Shown here piece by piece: positions 17,901-28,172 of a stretch of DNA of 64,000 nt. The position numbers and the translations under genes are program-made. The notes beneath the pieces are model-generated. The model made no database searches. It saw only the letters and a list, made by a program, of their open reading frames with translations, and was not told the origin of the DNA. The stretch's first letter is position 1, and every line of letters starts with the position of its first letter. This stretch comes from Tritrichomonas musculus (lineage: Eukaryota > Parabasalia > Tritrichomonadida > Tritrichomonadidae), in NCBI GenBank assembly GCA_039105265.1, contig JAPFFF010000008.1, positions 248,001 to 312,000 of the forward strand, in the 5' to 3' direction.

Positions 17901-19515
17901 ATTTATTCCTGGCGATGATCATGTTAAACAGATAGTTGTTGAAGGTGTTAAAAAATGCTTATTATTAATGCCTTTTACACCAAGAAGCATTGTTGTTTTA
18001 AGAACTGATGTCGATTCATTAGTTGAAATTAAATCAATTGGATCTCAACATTATGAATCTTCTTCTCTTCAATCAGTTTGTTTCCAAAGTCTTTGGAAAT
18101 ACAACATTGAGTATTGCATTGAAAACCTGAAAGAGTTGGCTAAATCAGATTCGCAAATTCGAATTGCAGCATTATTTATAAATGAAACATGCAAGCTTAA
18201 TGAATATGATCAAAAAAGCTTGTATTTAATCATACCTGTAAAATACGATTTCATGGATGTATCACGTTATTCAGTGCTGTATCTTAAAGATATATTTAAG
18301 TATTATAACAAAGAACCAGTTGAAATCCCAAAAGTTTCTTCAGATCCAAATCAATTGGAATTGTTCCAATTTCCAGCCAAATTTATTCATCCTGCTTTAA
18401 TGTACAATCAAGAATCGCTTGATTGCATTATGAAATGGTTCTCTAATCATTGCAAATATGCTCATATAGTAAAAGTCATTGGCCATCGTTTGTTAATGAA
18501 ATCATCAGAAATTCTTGAATTACAAAATCATCTTCGAAATGAAAAAGAAGAGATTGAAAATCAAATGAATTTGAAATTAACTGCTATTCCAGTTCCTAAG
18601 AAAATATATCAAAAAGCATATTTACAAATTAGAGAACATCAAACTTGGATTTACAACAGCAGATTCAAAGTTATCATTGCTTCTAAAAGTGAAGAAGACG
18701 AAATAAAAGAATTTCTTCAATCATTCAATGATGAAAAACAAACAGAAAACAAGCATGAAGAAAGTAATGAAACACTTTGTTGTATCTACGTTTGCGATGA
18801 TCCAGATAACCCAACACTCACCAATTATCCCATCACTGTTTATTATAAAGATGGGACAAGTTATACAAACAAGATGTGTCGTGATTGCTTGTATTCATCA
18901 TTAGAAGTTGCAACTGAATCTTTTTATTCAAATGGAGAAATTAATCAAGAAGCCCTGGAAAAAATTACATTCAAGCCTTCTGTTATTCCATCTGTCAATA
19001 GTAAAGAAACAGAAGATGGCCTTGAATGCTGGCCTCAAATTCCTCTTGGCCAAATGATTTCAGCATTAATAGTAAATGATGATGAAATGAGTTCACTTGT
19101 ATCGGCTTGGTTGAGTGGTGTTGTTGAATATACATTGAGAACTCAATCAAGGCATTATTTCACTTTTTGTCCAGATCATCCACACAAGCTTTACAACATT
19201 AAAAAATTTGATAAATTTAATTGCTTTTGCACGGTTCCAAAATGCAGAAATTTGTTCTGCAGTTTTTGCAAGAGTTTTCACAATGAAAATTACATTTGTG
19301 ATGAAAAGAAAAATGGCAAACCAATTGATATGACATTGATGAAGTGTCCAAAGTGCCTCACTCCTACAATAAAAGATGGAGGATGCAATCATATTAATTG
19401 TCCTTGCGGTTGCCATTGGTGCTATAAATGCGGAAAAGGATTTCCAAATCCAACTAAATGCTATGAACATTTATCAAAAGTTCATGGAGGTTGTTTTGAT
19501 TATAATTTCGATTAA
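14986..19515 (+). CDS. DEAH-type helicase fused to RBR E3 ubiquitin ligase, 1509 aa
   Basis: The N-terminal half is an SF2 helicase. It has Walker A GTGKT at 199-203 in AIESYCGTGKTLL, motif II DELS at 306-309, motif III MSAS near 341, motif V around ICSTPMLQSSFTIDKL (about 520), and motif VI QRKGRLGR at 567-574. An HA2-like helical region follows (about 620-820). Residues about 1265-1509 form an RBR module. A first RING starts at Cys1265 and includes KMCRDCLYSS. An IBR with CTVPKCRNLFCSFC comes next. The RING2 has CPKCLTP, the catalytic-type Cys1467 in GGCNHI, then CPCGCHWCYKCG and a Cys/His tail. Family knowledge: plant DEAH11/12 proteins combine helicase and RBR; RBR ligases carry ubiquitin on the RING2 cysteine. 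Motif II DELS departs from DEAH. A joint role in RNA or nucleic-acid surveillance is inference. Confidence 0.88.
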   Translation: MAHEFHFDRIFVQHISNKVNLLDSKVQRTEKLLNINKFTPNSKKMISSMKKMMFDINSNLSYLNSPSIFQEDFFQAISLIDTAINTYITSLNSIESPKDNIISLLQKDIEKFSKSALIFISVFQEIITSHSNSKSTNQKENDQINLRLGIESVIFTFSVNVNPTTEYPFFKSNYIEIYQFYHQINNISDPIAAIESYCGTGKTLLIPMILLCRSLKDKMKVPFVILSQPSPKHVESKDLFFNKKLSKYVSIISDPNKLTETIKNYDENDENSKLILGLSSPYNLLPMLYDLRRNQNFYQQTRFIIDELSQRTIYFDVLLSKLGLLRNDFKLPLNVILMSASFSNEVLKPFGNQVKMISLIKHPLFEIRQRAPIIERNIYKINNVIVPNESVNVIKEMAKVNSSIEEGNILCFLSGIGNCNKLKKSIYSLLRNTKETEKERKIVILQTNLKPNETKENYFRRLQNEFELNEGLREGKNYRYDFLYFIPLVLSGIVEDTIYELSQEEFPGELKKINKFICSTPMLQSSFTIDKLSVVIDSGLAKEAGFDIFTGLTTLTEKQVSFEIMNQRKGRLGRTMNGLYVPICSPKYLIPQCQTSPIEKVDLTNYILYLKNVGIDIEKLRNLPSNPDSSILDFTMDNMTYVGAIDPKTNEITPFGREMLKYSFISIYYAASVLKFRDTFEKNDRPYANFIATYISLVIQMDSILVQEDNSEKLSRFFREDSDIVTLINALNSLILSKITDNNEKRDLVESYGFSYSTFLVFIENMQTITDMIFPGKTTADVIRSLGSFVKKLDGISSIIDRFILEVIKVYPHWKRIHSIEMRYVSGAGNFDSRPSLIFDASDRLKFPNQKKPNAEVRISSRPGWNGIVIPSECYCFNISRNMNSNFNIGRLVHRMSKKSKCCITSVECDKSALNPWFDVLLSSYFNDGYFLNIRYFKNVVKKKNPENKMEEITYEKRMFHISNVEDRVFVSFIPGDDHVKQIVVEGVKKCLLLMPFTPRSIVVLRTDVDSLVEIKSIGSQHYESSSLQSVCFQSLWKYNIEYCIENLKELAKSDSQIRIAALFINETCKLNEYDQKSLYLIIPVKYDFMDVSRYSVLYLKDIFKYYNKEPVEIPKVSSDPNQLELFQFPAKFIHPALMYNQESLDCIMKWFSNHCKYAHIVKVIGHRLLMKSSEILELQNHLRNEKEEIENQMNLKLTAIPVPKKIYQKAYLQIREHQTWIYNSRFKVIIASKSEEDEIKEFLQSFNDEKQTENKHEESNETLCCIYVCDDPDNPTLTNYPITVYYKDGTSYTNKMCRDCLYSSLEVATESFYSNGEINQEALEKITFKPSVIPSVNSKETEDGLECWPQIPLGQMISALIVNDDEMSSLVSAWLSGVVEYTLRTQSRHYFTFCPDHPHKLYNIKKFDKFNCFCTVPKCRNLFCSFCKSFHNENYICDEKKNGKPIDMTLMKCPKCLTPTIKDGGCNHINCPCGCHWCYKCGKGFPNPTKCYEHLSKVHGGCFDYNFD

Positions 19516-20063
19516 TGCATTAAAAAAAATATTTCGACTAATTTGATTTTTTTTTTTTTTATCAAAAAATTTTTTATTATTGTGCTATTTCATAATGCGA
19601 TAATAAAACAAAACCAATTACGCAATACAATTTTGTTCAATCATTTTATATTTCACTTTCTATTGATAATACTCATTCAATTTTTTTATGATTTAATTCA
19701 TTTTTTTCCTTAAAAAACAATAATAAAACAAATAAGAATCCCAAATAAAGAAAGAATCAATCAAGAATGCATTGCTTATTGGTTTGAAATCCACAGCGTT
19801 ATTGCAAATTTACAAAAAATAAAAAAAATAATGATTAATATAAACGATTAAATTTAATTTAAATTTCAGTTCCAAACAACTTTTTCAAAAAAAATCAAAA
19901 TTAAAAAATAATTGGTATTTGGCTATTTTTTATTGATGAATGAATTTAAAAATGCAATTTTATTTCATTCATAAGATATTGGTTATATTAACTAATAAAA
20001 AAAAAATTCTAATCCCAACATTCAAATGTAGTACGTTATGTAACCGTTCTTTTTTTTTGACAC
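19516..20063. other. Intergenic, nothing recognised
   Basis: AT-rich DNA with T- and A-runs between the helicase gene and the left end of the pogo-like element. No convincing frame. Confidence 0.35.
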
Positions 20064-20065
20064 TA

Positions 20066-20105
20066 CCCATTACTCCCACGAATTTAGTGAGTTTGCGTAT
20101 TCAAT
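20066..20105 (+). repeat. Left 40-bp terminal inverted repeat of the pogo-like element
   Basis: Begins CCCATTACTCCCACG after a TA. All 40 bases are the reverse complement of 26809-26848. Confidence 0.85.
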
Positions 20106-21333
20106 GGTTTATTCTCAGAAAAAATAATTTTATTTTTTTTATTTTATAATTTTTTTATTCAATTTTTTTTTATTTTTCGACAATTCTTTTTTTCTAATTC
20201 AATTTTTTGAATTATTTTTTTTTGTACGTTTATAATTGTTTTTTAGAGTAAATATTTCCAATTTTTTAGATGTTCTTTTTAGCAAATGCTATCATTCCTT
20301 ATAAAATGTTTATATATGATATCTTGACAACTTGATGGTGCAAACAAAAAAAAAATCTCAAATTTTGATCGATGATAATATTTAAATTACATGAAATGTA
20401 TTCAAAATTTCGGGTAACATTCTTACAGAAATTAGTAGTATCTAGTATGATTTATCAGAATATTGAGGTTTCAAATGATTTTATTTTTTTTCTTTTCCAA
20501 AATCTAATAATTGATTACTTATCAGCAGGTTCATTTCTCATTTTTTCTGTTTTCTTTTCGAGCCTTCTTTTTTTATTTTTACAAATAAACATGATTATCG
20601 TTAGTCTTGTTAAAGCTTTTTTTATTCTCTACAAAATATCTTTTTTTTTTAATATTTCTTTGATTTTTAGACTGTGTTGATCAGTTTAACATGTCATAAA
20701 TTATATAAGCAAGCATTCTAATCATTTTTTATTATATTCATGATTTTTTTATTTAATCTTATATATTTGTTTTTAATTTACTCCAATGTGTGCCAATTCA
20801 ACATTATATCATGTAATTGCTTTCAATAATTCAAAATAATGCATAATTATATCAATATTAAATCAAATTATGATATTAATGGATGCAAGTATATTCTCAT
20901 AAAAAAAGTATTTAATAATTATTATTAAGTGATTAATACAGAATAATGATTCCAAAATTTGATTTTTAACTACTTATTCTAAGTAATATCATAATTATTA
21001 TATTTTTGTTGTTTTTGCATTGAAACTCTTACTCAACACTTTTATTAACATCCAATTAAATATATATTTATAGTATTTTACTTGCATTTTAATTCAAACA
21101 AATCTAAATTAATCTTTAATCATCATCTATTTTTTTAATTTTAACTGTGCATATATTAATATTGTATTTTCTAATTTCAGAAATAGAAAAGCATGTAGAA
21201 AATTATGTAATATTGTAATAAAAATGGAGTTTTCACACTAAAATTTTATTTTCAATTAAAAAGTTTGATGAAAATATCAATTTTTATTTTTATATTTTTA
21301 GTTAGGCATTTTCATCTGATTATATTTCATGTA
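20106..21333. other. AT-rich filler inside the pogo-like element
   Basis: Very AT-rich with long T-runs. A 102-codon frame at 20372-20680 is composed almost only of Phe, Ile and Leu codons from T-rich DNA and is not believed to be a gene. Confidence 0.35.
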
Positions 21334-22796
21334 TAGTTGGTGGACATAATTCTGTTTTGGAGACATAATTATGTTTTCACATCATTTCTATATATTCAAA
21401 TTGGACTTTTAAAAAAACAATTGTAGAACAATTAATATCATATTGGATACATTTTATTCCCCGATTTTCATTCACTTTTATCAAACTAAATTTGATCATA
21501 AATATGATATCGAATTTTTAATTTCTGAATATTTTTTTATTATTTGAAAAAAATTATAATTTACTTTTCATCTATAATTAAAATGTATCATTATTATTTA
21601 TTGAAATAAAATAGATAATTAGAAAAAATGGTTTCATTTTCATTTCACTACTCAAAAAACTCATTTCATATCACATTTCATGCTTTTACCATAAAAAAAA
21701 GGTTGTTTTAATTTGCTCTAACATAGTTATTATTTTAGAATATAATGTATATATTATATTTTAGAAAAAAATTTATTGAAATAATAATTATATAAAAAGA
21801 AAAAGTGTTTTCAAAATATGACAAAAAACATTCATACAAAATTACTAATTTTGAAAAATGAGTTTATTTCATTTCAAATTAGATGCAGTATTAATCATCT
21901 ATATGATGCATATAATATATTAAATATAATAATATGGTTGAAAAAGGATCAATCTTGGAAAAATTTCATTTTTCTTTTTTTATTCAAAATCATTCATAAA
22001 TCACTCATACATAATTGATATGATTTCAGAATTACATTATTTGATAATACATACAATGAAATATATTATTAATCCTCTAAAAATCATTGTTGCCCATCAA
22101 GATTTCAGGTTTTTCTAAGAAATATACAAATTACACTTTTTTATTTTTTTCTATTATAATAGCATTAAAAATAGCAATTAATCAATAAATATTAGGTAAG
22201 TATAGAAGAACTATTAAAATAATGAAAATAATTTCTCAATGTCTAAAATTGAAAGTCTTTTTCAGTTATTTCAGAAGTTACTCTTTTTCATTAAGGTAAT
22301 AGATCTTGAGTAGAACAGCCAATTTTATTCTTTCAATATCATTATACTATATGCATTATATCAAATATTTAAATAAAAATTTAAAAGTTTTTATTTTTTA
22401 TTGGAAAAAAACAAAAAAGTGATATGATTTTTAACTTTATTTTGTGCATCAAAATTTTCTTATATGAAAGTTTTTAGATATCAATTATCTGACAAAATTA
22501 TATCATTACTGATTATGAATTAATGATATTATTATTAAATCCCAAGTTTCAATTATTGAGAATAAAATAAGCATTTTAACTTTTTTTTACATTAATGGCA
22601 AAATTTCATATTAATCACAAATATAATAGCTCATTTAATTAAATAATGATGTACATAAAATACATTAATAAAGTATATAATATTATCAAATTATCTTTAA
22701 AAAGTATTGAGAAAAATGTGTTTTATTTTTGTGTACCATTCAAAAAGTTGAGCAAACATGATTATGTCCCAAAAACATAATTATGTCCACCAACTA
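21334..22796. mobile_element. Non-autonomous Tc1/mariner-type element nested in the pogo-like element
   Basis: Inverted ends TAGTTGGTGGACATAATT (21334 on, and the complement ending at 22796) match for about 44 bp with five mismatches. They contain a twice-repeated (G)GACATAAT(T)ATGTTTT motif. A TA flanks each side. The 1.46-kb interior is AT-rich with no transposase. The TIR style, GTGGACAAAATT-like with an internal repeat, is familiar from Tc1/mariner and pogo relatives. Confidence 0.7.
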
Positions 22797-22907
22797 TAAA
22801 ATTATTTTTATAATCTTCTTTTGATATTTAAAGTAATTAAATTTCCTCATTAAACTAGTAAAGTTGTGTAAAAAAAAATTCAATTTATATTTGGTAGAAC
22901 AATTAAA

Positions 22908-24812
22908 ATGAGTTTTCGTCAATCTTTATATTCATGGCTACCAAATACCAACAATTTGATGAATTTTACGCAACCCGCGTTTAACATTTATTATCCTTTC
23001 ATTGAATCTCCAGAAATGAGAAGGAAAAGAAATCTTCGCAAATTATGCGATTTGATATGCGACAAAAGTATCAATAATTTCTTTCAAGAGAACGCAGAAA
23101 TTTATTCAGACCAATTTTTTGAAGATGCATATCTCCTTAAATCAAGAGATCCGAAATGCTCATATAAAACATTGAAAAAAAATCTCGAAGTGAACTATAA
23201 TGATTTAAAAAATGAAGATTTGAGCATGTTTCAAAATAAATGCGAATTGTATTTTTCAATGAAAAGGGCTGAAAATAAAGTTTCAAGTAAATTTTTGAAT
23301 ACAATTGATAAACTTCAAAAAAGTTTTGATAATGCAATATTAAGATTAAGCGATCAACAAGTTCCAGCAAAAACAGTCAAACCTGGAATTCAAAAAAGAG
23401 AAGGGCGATGGTCTTCTATTGAAACAAATCATTTTTTAACTGTAATTAAAACTGGCGTTTCTTCAGGTCAAATTTTGAATGAAAAAGGTGGAATTGACTG
23501 GGAAATCGTTGCAGATTATATACCTGGAAGAATTTCTAAATCATGTCATGATAAATTTCAGTCACTTCAAAAAAAAAATCCTCTAACTTTTTCTATTGAA
23601 AATTTAAGACAATTGAATAATAAAATTGAAAATTATAAATTAAATAAAAAATTTTATAGAGCTTTAACAAATGATCAAGAGGAGAATTTATTTAATAAAA
23701 TTAAAAACAAAATCGAAAATTCTGAAGTAGTACAATTAAATGACATTTCATTGATGGCCAGAGAAATTTTTTATAGTCCTTTAGCATTGGCAACAAAAGC
23801 TTTAATATACTCATCTTTGAGGGAAAAAATAATACCATTTGATGAAGATGGTAATCTAAATATAGAAAACTTTGAAGAAAAAATTAATGAGTTATTGACA
23901 ATTGCAACAGATGAACCACAAAAGCTCATAGAAGAATATAAATTGGAAAACTTTAAAGGTAGCAAAAGTTGGTGCTATAAGTTCATGATAAGGCATGGAC
24001 TTGTCTTCCGAAAAGCACACTATGAAAGACGAGGTGTAATTAATGGTTCACATATCGACATATATTTAAACGAAATAATAGATGCTGTGAATGAATTTGG
24101 CCCAGATCGTGTGCTCAATATGGATGAAACACTGATTAAAACAAATAACTTAAGTCCACAAATGATTGCCTTAAAAGGGCAAGAGACTGTTAAGTGCCTA
24201 AAAGAAAACGTGAACGAAAAAGAAGGAACTACCTTCATTGCAACCGTTGCAATGAATCCAAAAAAACGTTTTCCTTTGGCTATCGTAGCCAAAGGAAAAA
24301 CAAAAAGAAGTGAAGTAAAATACCAAATCGATCAATCATCTCCAGAATTAATTACTCATTCACAAAATGGTTATACGACATCAGATGTGATGAAAGTCTA
24401 CTTAAAATGGTTGAGGAAAAGAATGACAGATGGTCCGTTTGCTTTGATTCTAGACGTATATAAGTCGCATGTGGAAAAGTCTGTTAGACAACTTGCAGAA
24501 AAGTTGCAAATTAGGTTGATATTTGTCCCTGCCTGCGGAACAGGTAAATATCAACCTCTTGACCGCAGGCTTTTCGGAATCGTGAAAAAGCAGCTTGCAG
24601 CTCGAGAACTGATCTCACCTACACCTGTTGATTCGACAAGATGGGAATATATAACAAAAGAAACAATTGAAATTTGGGAAAAAATAAGTGATGAAGCAAT
24701 TAATTCAGCTTTTGATATTCCTGATTTGATGAGATTATTTAATTCAGGATTTCATGATGATGATGATACATCTGATAGTGAATGGAATTACACTGAAGAA
24801 GAAGATGAATAA
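22908..24812 (+). CDS. pogo/Tigger-like DDE transposase with Myb-like domain, 634 aa
   Basis: Catalyses cut-and-paste transposition. A SANT/Myb-like helix-turn-helix lies at about 166-222 (GRWSSIETNHFLTV ... WEIVADYIPGRI ... CHDKF). A CENP-B/Tc5-type helix region comes near 340-375 (SKSWCYKFMIRHGL). The DDE_1 catalytic domain has Asp406 in NMDET, Asp516 in LILDVYKSH and Asp552 in YQPLDRR, giving a DD35D spacing with the QPLD signature of pogo-type enzymes. The frame has no interruption. The Myb-like N-terminus in place of the usual CENP-B first helix is the odd point. It is the likely source of transposase for its own 40-bp termini. No TCAY initiator is seen near the ATG. Confidence 0.85.
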   Translation: MSFRQSLYSWLPNTNNLMNFTQPAFNIYYPFIESPEMRRKRNLRKLCDLICDKSINNFFQENAEIYSDQFFEDAYLLKSRDPKCSYKTLKKNLEVNYNDLKNEDLSMFQNKCELYFSMKRAENKVSSKFLNTIDKLQKSFDNAILRLSDQQVPAKTVKPGIQKREGRWSSIETNHFLTVIKTGVSSGQILNEKGGIDWEIVADYIPGRISKSCHDKFQSLQKKNPLTFSIENLRQLNNKIENYKLNKKFYRALTNDQEENLFNKIKNKIENSEVVQLNDISLMAREIFYSPLALATKALIYSSLREKIIPFDEDGNLNIENFEEKINELLTIATDEPQKLIEEYKLENFKGSKSWCYKFMIRHGLVFRKAHYERRGVINGSHIDIYLNEIIDAVNEFGPDRVLNMDETLIKTNNLSPQMIALKGQETVKCLKENVNEKEGTTFIATVAMNPKKRFPLAIVAKGKTKRSEVKYQIDQSSPELITHSQNGYTTSDVMKVYLKWLRKRMTDGPFALILDVYKSHVEKSVRQLAEKLQIRLIFVPACGTGKYQPLDRRLFGIVKKQLAARELISPTPVDSTRWEYITKETIEIWEKISDEAINSAFDIPDLMRLFNSGFHDDDDTSDSEWNYTEEEDE

Positions 24813-24865
24813 AAATAATTCAATACTTTTTTTTTTTTTTAATTTTTCTTAATTTATTCACATAT

Positions 24866-25200
24866 TTGTTTATTCGTTCATTCATTCATTCATTCACTAA
24901 ATGTATGAATAAGCGAATGAATAAAAGATTGAATGAATGAATGTTTGGATAAATAAGAGAAAAATATTCTCTCATGAATAAGTGAATAAATAAAAGATTG
25001 AATGAAAGAATGAATACATGAACAAATGAATAAGTAAATAAATAAAAGATTGAAAGAATAAACCAATAAGTGAATGAATGAATAAAAGAATAAGCGAATG
25101 AATGAACAAACGAATAAGCGAATGAATGAATAAATGAAACAATAGACAAGTGAATGAATAAATAATTAAACAAAGAAGTAAATAAATTAAAGTAAAAATG
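24866..25200. repeat. Tetranucleotide-type simple repeat (GAAT/AATA), block 1
   Basis: Long stretch of GAAT, GAAC, AATA and AAGT words with period about 4, opening with TTCATTCATTCATTCATTCA. It yields an artificial 95-codon frame of Ser, Phe, Ile and His on the minus strand. Confidence 0.8.
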
Positions 25201-25519
25201 AATAAAGATATACGATTAATATGCTTAAGTAGATAAATAAAGCACTTTTTTAAATTTTAAATAAAAATGTATATCTATAAAATCATATAATGGAAGACGA
25301 TTACAATTATTTAAAAAAAATAATGATAATAAAATCCCAATTGATTAACATTTTGTATGACATGTGATATGAAATCATAAATATTAATTTATTCATATTA
25401 CATCGTCTAAAAAAAATTAACATTTTAATCAGATATGCAAATAATGCTTTGACTTATGCAAAATAAAAATAACATTTTTAATCTGCCTTTTACATATTAG
25501 ACAGATTTATCGTCTAACT

Positions 25520-26062
25520 TTAATTGAATTATTGAATGATTGATTGAAAGATTGAATAAACGAATAAGTGGATGAATGAATGAAAAAATTGATAAGAAAT
25601 TGAATGAATAATTAAACAAATAAGTGAATAAATAAAAGTAAAAATGAATAATTGAATGATTGATTGAAAGATTGAATGAATAAAAGAATAAGTGAATGAA
25701 TAAATAGATGAAAAAAATGATAAGTGAATAATTGAAAGAATGAATAGATGAAAAAAGGATAAGTGATTAATTGAAAGAATGAATAAACGAATAAGTGAAT
25801 GAATAAATATAAAAATGGATAAGTGAATAATTGAATGATTGAATGGAAGATTGAAAGAAAGAATTAATGAACCAATAAAAAAGTGAATGAATAAACGAAT
25901 GATGGAATAACTGAATGAATAAATGAATAAATGGAAAAATGGATAAGAGAATGAATAAGCAAATGAATAATTGAATGATTGAATAAATAAATGGATGAAT
26001 AAATGATTGATTGAATAAATAAATGATTAAATTAATAAGTGTATAATTGAATAAAGGATATG
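25520..26062. repeat. Tetranucleotide-type simple repeat, block 2
   Basis: Same GAATGAATAAAT-like composition as block 1. It has a larger period in places, for example ATTGAATGATTGATTGAAAG twice near 25530-25690. About 320 bp of ordinary AT-rich DNA separates the two blocks. Confidence 0.75.
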
Positions 26063-26097
26063 ATAATAATATTTTTTATTTCTTCTTCAGTCCCTTT

Positions 26098-26220
26098 TTA
26101 TTCGCCGTCTGGTATATCTTTATCAACATAAAACTCTGTTTTAAATATTCTTATAAATTCTGAAATATATGATGGCAAATGATCGTTTTCTTTTTCTTTT
26201 TCTTTTTCTTTTTTTTTTTT
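26098..26220 (-). pseudogene. Short coding-like fragment, C-terminal end of unknown protein
   Basis: On the minus strand, after a KEKEKEK stretch made by a TTTTTC repeat, the frame reads DHLPSYISEFIRIFKTEF and then YVDKDIPDGE before a stop. Its amino-acid mix looks much more protein-like than the surroundings. No start and no matching upstream exon are visible, so it is either a relic or a host piece trapped in the element. Confidence 0.25.
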
Positions 26221-26808
26221 TGGAAATATTGCTTACAGGATTATAAGATTGTTTATTAGATTTTGAGATATCCTTGATTTTTCCTCATTTGATAAATATT
26301 AGGTACTGATTTAAAAATATCATTTCTTTATTTATTTATAAATAAGAAATAATGCATTTTCTGATCATAGACTTATCATTAATATGATTAACTTCTTTAA
26401 AAAAGAGAAATATAGCAGTTAAATTTAATGGAATTAATTTAACCTAAAACATCTTGAAATGAATCATAATCATTAAAAAAAATTCAATAAATTTATCAAA
26501 AAAAAGAATAAAAACATTTTTAAAAGTGAATTTTTATAGGATAGCAAGATATTTTTGTATTTATAAATTATATAAATTATTTGAATTAATGATTGAATAA
26601 ATATTTATCGAAATATTTGATATTTAGATAATTTTTTTAGAAATTTAAATAGAATATTTAAATTATACAATAAAAATTCAAAATAACAGAAATATATATA
26701 TTTTTTTATGAAGTTATAAATAAAGGCATTAAAAAAAAAATTCAATGACTATTCTTTTTTGAATGTATTTATCACAAAAAATAATTATGTTTCTGAAAAT
26801 TGAATAGT
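26221..26808. other. AT-rich filler near the right end of the pogo-like element
   Basis: Nothing recognisable between the repeat blocks and the right terminal repeat. Confidence 0.3.
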
Positions 26809-26848
26809 ATTGAATACGCAAACTCACTAAATTCGTGGGAGTAATGGG
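26809..26848 (-). repeat. Right 40-bp terminal inverted repeat of the pogo-like element
   Basis: Perfect reverse complement of 20066-20105, followed by TA. Confidence 0.85.
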
Positions 26849-27084
26849 TAATTTTGAAAAAAAATCAGTCATCAGCCAATTTATCGTTGATCTTCTGCTA
26901 TTTTTATAGAGAGCTATTCAATTAATTAATTATAGGTTATATCCAAAATTATTATTGATTATCTAGTAAAAAATTTTCGGTCTTCTATTATTTAATTACG
27001 GATTCTTTTCGTTTTAATTGTTAATATTATATCTAACGAACATCAATGCCTCACAGTCTGATCTTTGATGTTTTAGCAATTAAT

Positions 27085-27746
27085 TTCAGATATTTACTGA
27101 TTGTTTTTTCATTTAGATGCTTTTAGAGGTGGACTCTGAGATGCTCAGGTAAAGACCAGATTTAATTTTGTAATGACTAAAACTTTGTTTACTAATACTC
27201 ATTTTGATTTTCTATGTCTAAAAAGTCTTTTCCTAAATGACTAAAAAAAAAAATCTAAATCCAAAAAGTTGCTTTCAAAAAGTTAAAAGTTGTTTTCAAA
27301 AAGTCAAAATGAGTATAAGTAAACAAGTCTTTTCTAAGTATAAAAAGTCTTTTCCTAAAAGTCACTAAAATATTCCATTACTTCAAAAGTTGTTTTCAAA
27401 AAGTCAAACCTTTGATTCCTATGAGTAAAAGTGATATACTCAAAAGAAGAACAAAGTTTTAGTCATTGCAAAATTAAATCTGGTCTTTACCTGAACATCT
27501 CCGAGTCCACCTATAAAATAAAATTATTCAAAATTACTGGTATCAAAAAATTAAGAGAATATTCATCATGGCTAATGAATTCTATGATTTGTTTATATAT
27601 ATATATATATTCTCTGATGTTTATGAAAACTAATAATATATGAAATATGTATATATTTATTTTATTGATTGAAAAAAATTCAATTTATTTCCTATTCAAA
27701 AATTGTGAAAAATTATCAAAATTCAAAATGAGACTGCTCCCTTAAA
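27085..27746. mobile_element. Second copy of family A element, partial, split by a nested MITE
   Basis: 27516-27746 matches the right arm of the 7403-8154 element closely and ends in the same GACTGCTCCCTTAA. To the left, TTTTTCATTTAGATGCTTTTA (about 27104-27125) continues the match of 7911-7930, but a 390-bp insertion separates the two parts. The distal left arm was not found, so this copy is truncated. Confidence 0.7.
27126..27513. mobile_element. 388-bp MITE (family B) inserted into a family A copy
   Basis: Inverted ends GAGGTGGACTC(T/C)GAGATG and onward pair over about 60 bp (27126-27187 with 27450-27513), and TA is doubled at both sides. The uninterrupted sequence at 7920-7945 in the first family A element shows the empty site, GATGCTTTTAAAATAAAATT, proving the insertion and its TA target. 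The interior has AAAAAGT(T/C)-type short repeats. No coding capacity. A Tc1/mariner-type origin is likely. Confidence 0.78.
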
Positions 27747-28172
27747 TTGTAAATAGGGTGGTCATCAAATTGGCCCAAAATAATATTTTTTAAAAATCAT
27801 GGGCCAAAATGTGGGCCAAGATGGGTTAATTTGGGTCAAAAATAATCAATAAATATCACATATATATTTTTTTTAAATATTTAAATATATTAATATAATT
27901 ATCGTTTTATATCTTTTTAAAAGTATTTTTTCCTGCTAATTTAATAAATTGAATGCGATAAAACTATATTAAATTATATCTAATTTGATAGTTTTTTTAT
28001 CGTTTTCATCAGAAATATTGAGCATCCAAAAAATAAATATATCTTCCTAAAAGTTTTTTATATTAAATAAACTAACCTATTTTTATTATATATAATGGTC
28101 ATAAATATAATTTAAATAAATAAAACAATAAAAAACATATATAAAATTTGGGCCCAAATTTTTTGGGCTAAC

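Larger units (their letters stand above)
20066..26848. mobile_element. pogo/Tigger-like DNA transposon, 6.8 kb, with nested element and repeat filler
   Basis: The ends are 40-bp inverted repeats, identical over all 40 bases (20066-20105 and 26809-26848), starting CCCATTACTCCCACGAATTT. They are flanked by TA at 20064-20065 and 26849-26850, the target duplication of the Tc1/mariner/pogo group. The only long frame inside is a Myb/DDE transposase at 22908-24812. The size is far above a normal pogo element. It is explained by a nested 1.46-kb element (21334-22796), two blocks of tetranucleotide-type repeat (24866-26062) and AT-rich filler. Perfect termini and an open transposase suggest a recent arrival. 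Confidence 0.8.

Noticed and set aside
20372-20680. 102-codon Phe/Ile/Leu-rich frame
   Set aside because: T-rich DNA gives such frames freely; no motif, promoter or repeat support.
24886-25173. 95-codon frame of Ser, Phe, Ile and His on the minus strand
   Set aside because: Produced by a tetranucleotide-type simple repeat; no gene-like composition.
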